This document shows positions 56,138-64,000 of a stretch of 64,000 nt of DNA, one piece after another (position 1 is the first letter of the stretch; each line of letters starts with the position of its first letter). The notes under the pieces are model-generated. The model searched no databases, was not told where the DNA came from, and was given only the letters and a program-made list of their open reading frames with translations. Location of the stretch: NCBI RefSeq assembly GCF_023898315.1, contig NC_064619.1:299188150-299252149 (forward strand), written 5' to 3'. This DNA comes from Schistocerca nitens. Its lineage: Eukaryota; Arthropoda; Insecta; Orthoptera; Acrididae. The position numbers were made by a program, and so were the translations under genes.

Positions 56138-56389
56138 AAAAAATGGAAATGAGCATATGGCATAGTTGGCCGGGAGGCACCATGCGGGGAAGTTCGGTCG
56201 CCACGCGAAAGTCTTATTGCAGTCGACGCCACATTGGGCGTCTTGCGCGCCGGTGATGAGAATGAAGTGATGATGAGGACAAGACAACACCCAGTGCCCG
56301 AGCGGAGAAAATCTCCAACCCAGCCGGGAATCGAAACCGGGCCCGCTTGCACGGGAGGCGAGCACGTTACCACCCAGCTAAGCAGGCGG
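56138..56389 (-). mobile_element. tRNA-headed SINE, family F
   Basis: Duplication ACGCAAAAAGTCTAAA at 56122-56137 and ACGCAGAAAGTCTAAA at 56390-56405. Minus strand head GCTGGGTGGTAACGTGC (A box) and GGTTTCGATTCCC (B box), a body unlike family A, and a T-rich tail. Confidence 0.85.
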
Positions 56390-56675
56390 ACGCAGAAAGT
56401 CTAAATTGCAACAGATTCTCCGTGAAATTCTGGCAGTATATGGAGCAAATGCGATGTCGCGTCCGGCCATAGTAAAATGGTCCTAACAATTTGACTAAGG
56501 CCGTACATTAGTGCGTGATACTCATGGGGAAGTTCAAATTTTGCCCAATGTGATTTCCATCTTCTCGGGGAGCTGAAGGAATATCTGGGGGAAAGAGATT
56601 TTCGAGCGATAAGCACGATCATACAGCAGTTCTCGAGTGCGACCGTGGCCACGGACTGGGTTTCTTCGTGTATTG

Positions 56676-57351
56676 CGAATACATAGAAAGAAGGATTCGT
56701 TATTGTATGATTACATGATAGCGGAACAAACACTGGTAGCAGTGACTTCTGTAACGTATGCTTACGGATCGATTTGAAGTGGAATGATCATATAAAATTA
56801 ATTGTTGGTAAGGCGGGTTCCAGGTTGAGATTCACTGGGAGAGTCCTTAGAAAATGTAATCCATCAACAAAGGAGGTGGCTTACAAAACACTCGTTCGAC
56901 CTATACTTGAGTATTGCTCATCAGTGTGGGATTCGTACCAGGTCGGGTTGACAGAGGGGATAGAGAAGATCCGAAGAAGAGCGGCGCGTTTCGTCACAGG
57001 ATTATTTGGTAAGCGTGATAGCGTTACGGAGATGTTTAGCAAACTCAAGTGGCAGACTCTGGAAGAGAGGCGCTCTGCATCGCGGTGTACCTTGCTGAGC
57101 AGGTTTCGAGAGGGTGCATTTCTGGATGAGGTATCGAATATATTGCTTCCCCCTATTTATATCTCCCGTGGAGAGCACGAATGTAAAATTAGAGAGATTC
57201 GAGCGCGCACGGAGGCTTTCCAGCAGTCGTTCTTCCCGCGAACCATACGCGACTGGAACAGGAAAGGGAGGTAATGACAGTGGCACATAAAGTGCCCTCC
57301 GCCACACACCGTTGGGTAGCTTGCGGAGTATAAATCTAAATGTAGATGTAG
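56676..57351 (+). pseudogene. CR1-like LINE C-terminal fragment in mariner
   Basis: LLYDYMIAEQTLVAVTSV, then LKWNDHIK, RPILEYCSSVWDSYQ, IEKIRRRAARFVTG, SKLKWQTLEERRSASRC and EIRARTEAFQQSFFPRTIRD, ending at a stop, then a 3' UTR with CTCCGCCACACACCG and a TGTAGA tail. The mariner frame reads on immediately after it. Confidence 0.88.
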
Positions 57352-57516
57352 ATGGATTGAACGATTGGTAGAACGTTCCGACCGCTGTTTACAGAGACTC
57401 GGTGATTATGTTTAAAAATAGAGTCATATTTCTGTCTGAAGTTTAGTGCAGTACTCAATAATAGTTACTTGGTCTGCCATGATAATATGTAACTTCCTTT
57501 TTGAAGTCCCCTCATA

Positions 57517-57912
57517 CTCTAGTCTTACATACTACTTGTTATATTACGTTCATTCATTTGTTACTGAAGGCAAACGGAGCAATTTCATTGTCAAAACGGA
57601 TTATTTATGTTCCACGAACACATGCTCCTAATGGCTTTAAGCTAAAGATCGGAAAACATCCTCTACTATTGCTGAGAATAATTTTTGTGGCGTAGAATTA
57701 TCTTGACTGACCCTGTTTTCAGTCCTGAACGCTGGTCTCAGCAGCCAGAGACTGTGGTTGTGTGTGTGGTTTGTACATTTCCGATGAAATCTTGTTCACC
57801 GAAAGCTTACTTTCTGACAGTCTTTTTGTCGTGCCTATCTGCAGCGCAGCGTCTCCGCTATCTGGCGAGTGGCAGCTATTCTTTTCATAACATAGTCATA
57901 TTCCATTCTGGA
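57517..57912. other. No recognisable gene
   Basis: AT-rich, no motif-bearing frame. Confidence 0.35.
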
Positions 57913-57926
57913 TTTTCCATTGTTTG

Positions 57927-58122
57927 CCGGCCGAAGTGGCCGCGCGGTTCTGGCGCTGCAGTCTGGAACCGCGAGACCGCTACGGTCTCAGGTTCGAATC
58001 CTGCCTCGGGCATGGATGTGTGTGATGTCCTTAGGTTAGTTAGGTTTAACTAGTTCTAAGTTCTAGGGGACTAATGACCTCAGCAGTTGAGTCCCATAGT
58101 GCTCAGAGCCATTTGAACCATT
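57927..58122 (+). mobile_element. SINE family A
   Basis: 14-bp duplication TTTTCCATTGTTTG at 57913-57926 and 58123-58136. Nearly canonical head and body, so a young copy. Confidence 0.92.
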
Positions 58123-58136
58123 TTTTCCATTGTTTG

Positions 58137-58834
58137 ATTTTACCTCTACCCTTAGGTAGTCCGTGCTTGCAGGAAAAAGAGATGTTTTTCACAGCAGAGA
58201 AGATGAACAAGTGCTCATAGCTCTTCTAGTAGACATTTTAGAGCTCATTGTGTTACTGGACATTTTGTTCTGAATTTGTACACATTCTTACCTAACAAAA
58301 TATGGAATACAGTTTTTAACGCCCTGTGTACTTGAGTGTGCTGACACTAGTAGAATAGATACGTTTTCCTCAAGGGCTGTTGACACATGTTTTGTTCCTT
58401 TGTTGGATCTCGAGTGACGCGTTTTCGTGGCAGTGAAGACGTGCGTGGAGGAGTGAGCCTCGCCGAGGCGCAGCTCTCTCCGCTCGCACGTTTGGTGGCA
58501 GCAAGGTCAGCCGGTTCCTGTCCCCGGTTTGTGTTGATCAGCCGAGTTGTACGCCACGACCAGGGATTACCTTCGACTGCCGCTTACAGCCGAACAGGAC
58601 TTTGTTTCGCATCGCGACGAAATACGCACGGATATTTCCTTCTGTACGCGTTCAAAAGTACCTTACCTCCATGCTATTTCGTCGAAAACTGACATTCTGT
58701 GTCCGTGGCTGTGTACAAAATACAGGTTAAACCTCGAAGGGAAGATAACAGGTTCATCAAGAGACGGCTTGTTCACGTCAAGATACATTTTTCTTTTTGT
58801 AATTTGCATTGGTTTCCACTTTTTATTCCCCCAT
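58137..58834. other. No recognisable gene; GC-rich patch at 58400-58560
   Basis: A moderately GC-rich patch with open frames on plus but no known domain. Could be a promoter or LTR-like piece. Confidence 0.35.
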
Positions 58835-58846
58835 CTGATGAAAATT

Positions 58847-59016
58847 GTTAAAAAATGTTCAAATGTGTGTGAAATCTTATGGGACTTAACTGCTAAGGTC
58901 ATCAGTCCTGAGGACAAACACAAACCCATGCCCGAGGGAGGACTCGAACGTCCACCGGGATCAGCCGCACAGTCCGTGATTGCAGCGCCCAAGACCACTC
59001 GGCTAATCCCGCGCGG
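58847..59016 (-). mobile_element. SINE family C with internal deletion
   Basis: Duplication CTGATGAAAATT at 58835-58846 and 59017-59028. Lacks about 30 bases of the body (the AAGCTTACACACTAC block). B box partly mutated (GTTCGAGTCC). Confidence 0.9.
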
Positions 59017-59297
59017 CTGATGAAAATTCCTTGGGGTGGTGCCGTACAACCAAAACATGATTGTGTCTCAAACAGTTGCAGACGATTTAAACAAATTATT
59101 AAAGTGAAATTGTTTTAGTTACTTACGTCGAAAATTTCGCGCCATTACGTTGCAATGCTGACTTCTTATCTTCATGAAGTATGCAGTAGAGAAGACTATA
59201 TGAAGCACTTTCATTATATGTTCACACGTAATGTAAGGTACCACTCGTACATACCAAAAACTTTCACAGCCTTCACAAGGGATCAACATCACAAATA

Positions 59298-59430
59298 TAA
59301 TGTTAGAGAGATTAGGGCTCGAACGGAGGCATCTAGACAGTTTTCCCGCGCTCTGTTTGTGAGTGGAACAGGAAAGGAAATTGCTAGTAGTGGGACAGGG
59401 TACCCTACGCCATGCACCATCCACCAGTAA
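59298..59430 (+). mobile_element. CR1-like LINE 3' end
   Basis: REIRARTEASRQF then a terminal stretch, as at 57190-57270. Abuts a family E SINE. Confidence 0.7.
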
Positions 59431-59439
59431 AATTGTGAG

Positions 59440-59605
59440 AACGGGTCGTGAGTCGTTCTTGGGTAACTCAGGCGGTAGAGCACTTGCCTGCGAAAGACAA
59501 AGGCCCCAATTTCGAGTCTCTGGCTGGCACACAGTTTTAATCTGCCAGGAAGTTTCATTACAGCGCACACTCCACTGTAGAGTGAAAATTTCATTTTGCA
59601 AGTAA
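59440..59605 (+). mobile_element. SINE family E (single tRNA-like unit)
   Basis: GTTCTTGGGTAACTCAGG, CACTTGCCTGCGAAAG and GTTTTAATCTGCCAGGAAG match the third unit of 50864-51411. The B box is decayed (ATTTCGAGTCTC). Confidence 0.8.
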
Positions 59606-59800
59606 AGGAAGTGTTATGCATTACTTTTGGAGCGACTGTCATGGAAACCTTTCACTTCTTCCGCTACGTGTCGATCCCAATTTTGGTGCTAATTGAGTTG
59701 TTATTCTACTTTTTTTACTGCTCTTCATCACTTTGTGTTGGAAGATGTAATGTGTTGCCTGACTACTTGGAATTACACTCAATTAATTGCAACAGTAAAC

Positions 59801-59938
59801 CATTATTATTATTTTCATTACCAACACCACCACCATTATCCTCCGCCTCATTATTATCATCATCCATCATCCATCATCGTCATCATTATGAGTAGTAGTA
59901 GTGGTGGTGGTGGTGGTGGTGGTGGTAGTGGTAGTACC
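59801..59938. repeat. Compound triplet microsatellite
   Basis: ATT, CAC/CAT, then AGT and GGT triplets in sequence, about 138 bases. An open frame through it reads poly-His then poly-Gly and is not a gene. Confidence 0.9.
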
Positions 59939-60209
59939 CCCAGAATTAACTTTATTAGTAGTTCATAGTATTGTTTACTCACATTGTCCTTATAAACACT
60001 CAGCTTATTTTAAAGCTATCTGTCTCGTTAAAATTGTTATTTCTTAGGTAAATATGATGTAAAAACTATACTGTACGTGTGAAACCCTCGTTCGATGTAG
60101 GAGACGCCTTGATGGCCCTGGCTAAATCAGATTAAACAAATAAATAAATAAAAACATATACGAAGCGCAGCGCCTCTCTTGGTTCGTCTGCCACTGGAGT
60201 TTGATGAGC

Positions 60210-60480
60210 AACTTCTTAACGGCCTCTCGCTTGCTTAACAAACCTGTGATGAAATGCTCAGCTCTTCTTTGGATCGTCTCTATGTTCTCTACTGATTCCA
60301 CTTATTAAAATGCCCAGACTGATAATCATCATCCACGAATCGTTGGGACTAAGTTTTTGTGAGATACCTCCTTCGTTACGATTCTACCAATAAATTTGGA
60401 GGCATCAGCTTTTCCTAAAACTACTTTTCTGAGCTCGTTCCTATAAGGCTACACCGATAGCATAATACTGAAAATTTTAG
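60210..60480 (-). pseudogene. CR1-like RT fragment
   Basis: Plus-strand CTCAGCTCTTCTTTGGATCG, GATACCTCCTTCGTTACGAT and CTACTTTTCTGAGCTCGTTCC are the antisense of the region around RRRAARF, KTLVRP and GRVLRK. No complete motif. Confidence 0.6.
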
Positions 60481-60648
60481 AATTATTAGTTTCTCTAATG
60501 ATTCATTAAAAATAGTATCTATTTATGCTCAGTTTATTCCATTTATTTTTTTTTATGACGGATAGTTTCTTCTTTCTACACCAAGCTTTCATTCCCTATT
60601 GTCTTTCAGCATCACGCCGCAATTCTTCAATGTTGCGACTTTCGTATA

Positions 60649-61416
60649 CAGGGTGTTACAAAAAGGCATGGCCAAACTTTCATGAAACATTCCTCACACA
60701 CAAAGAAAGAAATATGTTACGTGTGCATGTGTCCGGAAACGCTTACTTTCCATGTTAGAGCTCATTTTATTACTTCTCTTCAGATCACATTAATCATGGA
60801 ATGGAAACACACAGCAACAGAACATTCCAGCGTGACTTCAAACACTTTGTTACAGGAAATGTTCAAAATGTCCTCCGTTAGCGAGGATACATGCATCCAC
60901 CCTCCGTCGCATGGAATCCCTGATGCGCTGATGCAGCCCTGGAGAATGGCGTATTGTATCACAGCCGTCCACAATACGAGCACGAAATGTCTCTACATTT
61001 GGTACCGGGGTTGCGTAGACAAGAGCTTTCAAATGCCCCCATAAATGAAAGTCAAGAGGGTTGAGGTCAGGAGAGCGTGGAAGCCATAGAATTGGTCCGC
61101 CTCTACCAACCCATCCGTCACCGAATCTGTTGTTGAGAAGCGTACGGACACTTCGACTGAAATGTGCAGGAGCTCCATCGTGCACTGTAGAGCAGTGAGT
61201 CGCATGTCAACACAAGCACCGAATTCAACATTACCTTCCTTCAATTGGGCCAACTGGCGGTGAATCGAGGAAGTATAGTACATACTGACAAAACTAAAAT
61301 GAGCTCTAACATGGAAATTAAGCGTTTCAGGACACATGTCCACATAACATCTTTTCTTTATTTGTGTGTGAGGAATGTTTCCTGGAAGTTTGGCCGTACC
61401 TTTTGGTAACATCCTG
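60649..61416 (-). mobile_element. Internally deleted DD41D element, copy 2
   Basis: Ends CAGGGTGTTAC and GTAACATCCTG with TA at 60647-60648 and 61417-61418. Same family as 4227-5228 but with a different internal join. It carries the empty site for the SINE in copy 1. Confidence 0.9.
60850..61185 (-). pseudogene. DD41D transposase C-terminal half, copy 2
   Basis: MHDGAPAHFSRSVRTLL (second Asp), SPDLNPLDFHLWGHLKAL (third Asp) and GGHFEHFL at the end. Upstream of HDGAP the sequence jumps to a non-coding piece (CTACAG junction near 61186), so the first Asp and N-terminus are missing. Confidence 0.88.
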
Positions 61417-61490
61417 TATACAACAGCATTATCCGTGAACAGCCTCACGCAGTTTATGACGTTAACTTCCTGACCGTTTACACCACGTGA

Positions 61491-62659
61491 AAAAATATCC
61501 AGACACCCTTCATAAAGCGAAATTGACCACCAGTCTTCACGATAGGCGGACCAGCCAGTATAAAAGGAGGCGGCAAATATTGCGTTGTCAACACAGAAGT
61601 AGTAACAGCAGAATGGGTGCTTCGAGAATTCAGTACCTTCGAACATGGGCTAGTCATTGGAAATCACCTGAGTAACAGATCCATCAGGAACATTTCAAGC
61701 CTTCCGCACCTACACAAGTCGATTGGTGATGTGTGTATCAAGTGGAAACGCGAAGCAACAGCCACAGTAAACCGAGACCAGGCACATGTCGTGCAGTGAC
61801 GAACAGGGGCCATCTGAGGGTGGTTGTAGAAAATAGCATGAAACCGGTGGAAGACATCAGTCCTGAGTTGCGAAGTGCTACTTGCAATCCAGCGAACATA
61901 ATGGTTGTGCGTAGGGAGTTAAAAAGCATGCGGTACAATGGTCGAGTAGTTTCTCATAAACCACATATTTAAGCGACGCCAGAGGTGGAGTAAAGAGTGT
62001 CACTACTTGACAGTGGATGACTGGAAACGAATAACTTGTAGTGATGAATCACGAAACACCCTGCGGCAATCCGATGGAAGGGTTTGGGTTTGGCCAGTGT
62101 CTGGACAACTTTACATGGCATGGTGTGCAATGTCAACAGTGATGTTCAGAAGTAGTGGTGGTGTTACGGTAAGAGGGTGTTTTTCGAGATTAGAGTGTGG
62201 TCCCCTAATATTGGATAAGAAGACGAGAAATTCTGAAGGATCCGAACATTTTTTACACCATTGTGTACTAGGTACAGTAGAGAACCAATTCGGAGATGGT
62301 GATGGTTAGTGTCAGCATGACAATGCACACTTTCAGAAAGGAGTATCTTGTGAGGCAATGGTCTATGGACAATGACATTCCTGAAACGAACTGGTCTGCT
62401 CAGAATCCCGACCTGAACTCGACACAACGCCTTTTGGATGAGTTAGAACATCTAGTTCGCTCCAGATCCCAGCGTCCAATATCACTTCTTTCCCCGATTT
62501 CGGGTCTTGAGGAAGAATGGGCTGGCATGCCTCCACAGACATTCAGACAGTTCACTGAAGGAGTTCTCACTGGAGTCGAAACCACTATACCGACGAATGT
62601 TGGGTACACGCGTATTTATGTCCGCTAATAGGTGACCAGACGTTTCTTAACAGATTGTG
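61491..62659 (+). mobile_element. Decayed Tc1-like element
   Basis: Imperfect ends ATATCCAGACACC (left) and GGTGACCAGACG..ATTGTG (right), similar to the element at 34584. Transposase relic on plus: TVDDWKRITCSDESR (first Asp), SDGRVWVWPVSGQ, GGVTVRGCFSRLECGPL, QHDNAHFQ in another frame (second Asp) and NPDLNSTQRLLDELE in place of SPDLNPIEHLWDVLE, so the catalytic Glu is lost. Several stops. Confidence 0.8.
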
Positions 62660-62949
62660 TATACGTAGCATGCACAACAACATCCCCGTATCACTCCCTT
62701 GTGGTAAGCAAGAAGTCATTTTACATTTGTCGCTTCCGCTCTTTTTAACTGACTGCAACCTGATCACAGCCGCTGAACTCAAAAACAAAGCTGGTTCAGT
62801 ACTACGCACGCCTGCATTTTATTTACTAGGTGACAGTGTAGAACTGTATCGAACGCCTTCCAGAAGTCGAGCAACACGGAATCAACCTGATTGTCTTCTT
62901 CCATATGGATCTTGTGGCTGTGCGGACTAAGGCCCATGCATCGGAGATT

Positions 62950-64000
62950 CTTCTCATTTCTTATCAGTCCATCTTACTTTCAATATCTTTCTAGAGCACT
63001 TAATTTCAAATGCTTCGATAATCTTCTTTTCCGGTTTTCCCACGGTCCATGATTCAAGTGCATACAGTAGTATGCTCCACACGTACACTCTCAGAAATGT
63101 CTTCCTCAAATTAAGGAAGATGTTCAATACTAGCATAACAGTGTTTCATTCTGACGGTGTGTTAATTCTGTAAATATTAACTGTTGCAGTTTACTGCATT
63201 GTATTAACCTATTTCGACTATCTCCTGAGAAATGATCATAGTAGTAAGTATTATATTCAAATGTTTAATGTTTTTATGTTATACTTTCTGACATGTTCCA
63301 AACCCACGAGAATTATCTCATTTTTTGGGTCTGTGTAACTAAAACTAAATCTAATCTGATCTAACTTGCAGACTCTGCCAATGTATGCCCTCTTTGGCTC
63401 TGCTAGTCTGCTTTTTACGTCCTCCATGCTTCTTACGTCAAATGTTATTTTGCTTCCAAGGTAACTGGACACCATCACTTGGTCAACAATTCTGTTGTTC
63501 AGTCCCTAGCTAATCTCGTCCTACCTTTCATAATTACTTTCGTTTTTCTTCGGCTTGCTCCCAGACTGTGTGACAATTAGACTGATCATTCCATTGAACA
63601 GGTCGTACAAATCTTCCTCTCTTCTACTGAGGACAGCACTGTCATCAACGAATATTACAGTTGATATCCTTTCACCCTGAATTCAAATTCCACTAGTGAA
63701 CCTTCCTTTTATTTCCGTCACTCTTCCTTGATACATAGTCTGAACAGTAGGGGGCTAAAGACTAAATCGCTATCTTATAGTGTTTCTAATCCTATCACTT
63801 CGTACTTTGTCCTCTAAATCTCATTTTCGACTCTTGGTACTTACACACATTCTGTATCAACAATCTCTCTCTATTGATTGCACCTATTTCTCTCAGAATT
63901 TCGAACTTTTTCTAAAACCGACAAATCCTTTGAAAACGTATTCATTTTTCATAAATCTTGCTTCCATTACCGAGAGCAACGTCAGAACTAGGTCCCTGTT
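62950..64000 (-). pseudogene. RTE-like relic, runs off the window
   Basis: Minus strand: LRKTFLRVYVWSILLYALES, EKKIIEAFEIKCSRKILKVR and WTDK near 62960-63130, then YLGSKITFDVRSMEDVKSRL near 63400-63478. Farther up, decayed RT palm sequence continues to the window end. Related to, but more diverged than, 52140-53999. Confidence 0.78.

Larger units (their letters stand above)
56122..57514 (+). mobile_element. Mariner relic split by a SINE and a CR1-like LINE
   Basis: Pieces in order: LQQILREILAVYGANAMS and RPAIVKWS (N-terminal region) at 56405-56490; CDFHLLGELKEYLGERDF and VATDWVSSCIA (C-terminal region) at 56550-56675; then GIERLVERSDRCLQRLGDYV at 57352-57415. A right end GAAGTCCCCTCA with TA lies at 57502-57516. 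The catalytic centre between the first two pieces is deleted. The left end was not located. Confidence 0.75.

Noticed and set aside
59693-59968. His/Gly-rich frame
   Set aside because: Reads straight through a compound triplet microsatellite.
1-64000. CRISPR arrays, prokaryotic operons, ribosome binding sites
   Set aside because: Eukaryotic sequence; repeated units are SINEs and microsatellites, not spaced palindromic repeats.

Overview
The window looks like intergenic or intronic DNA from a very large insect genome, most likely an orthopteran such as Schistocerca. The reasons are the dense tRNA-headed SINEs that share one body and tail, a 5S-headed SINE, and many decayed Tc1/mariner, Penelope, R1-like, CR1-like and RTE-like copies. 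I cannot identify a host protein-coding gene. Nearly every long reading frame is a transposase or reverse-transcriptase relic. A few GC-rich islands could be promoters or untranslated exons, but nothing in them reads as a recognisable protein. Family names are from memory of motifs; no search was run.

Layout. 1-2935: a DD41D mariner-type element with long terminal inverted repeats sits inside an older Tc1-like transposase. 3040-3720: GC-rich island. 3750-6496: a 5'-truncated R1-like LINE with a 10-bp target duplication, itself holding a deleted DD41D element (which holds a SINE) and a second SINE. 9.4-12.7 kb: SINEs, a hAT-type MITE and a minus-strand Penelope-like fragment. 13.1-15.6 kb: a plus-strand Penelope-like relic (RT plus GIY-YIG remnant), split by a 0.63-kb palindrome whose arms each carry a hammerhead-ribozyme-like motif. 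16.5 kb: 5S-derived SINE. 17.7-18.1 kb: second GC-rich island. 18.7-20.2 kb: Tc1-like copy A. 20.2-21.3 kb: a solo-LTR candidate inside another GC-rich repeat. 21.6-24.55 kb: two decayed DNA transposons.

26.3-42.25 kb is the most unusual part. It is a large imperfect inverted repeat (left arm about 26290-32825, right arm about 37715-42253) around a 4.9-kb spacer that has its own direct repeat. Each arm carries insertions that the other lacks (SINEs, Tc1 copy B, CR1, RTE), so one arm is an empty-site control for the other. Two short reading frames remain open at matching places in both arms.

42.3-64 kb: RTE-like relics (42.8-43.8, 46.6-48.8, 52.1-54.0, 62.95-64 kb), CR1-like 3' ends, a composite palindromic tRNA-SINE at 50864-51411, a mariner split by a CR1 and a SINE (56.1-57.5 kb), a second deleted DD41D element (60649-61416) and a Tc1 relic.

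There is no operon or pathway here. The history is layered transposition, and nested target-site duplications give the relative order of many events.
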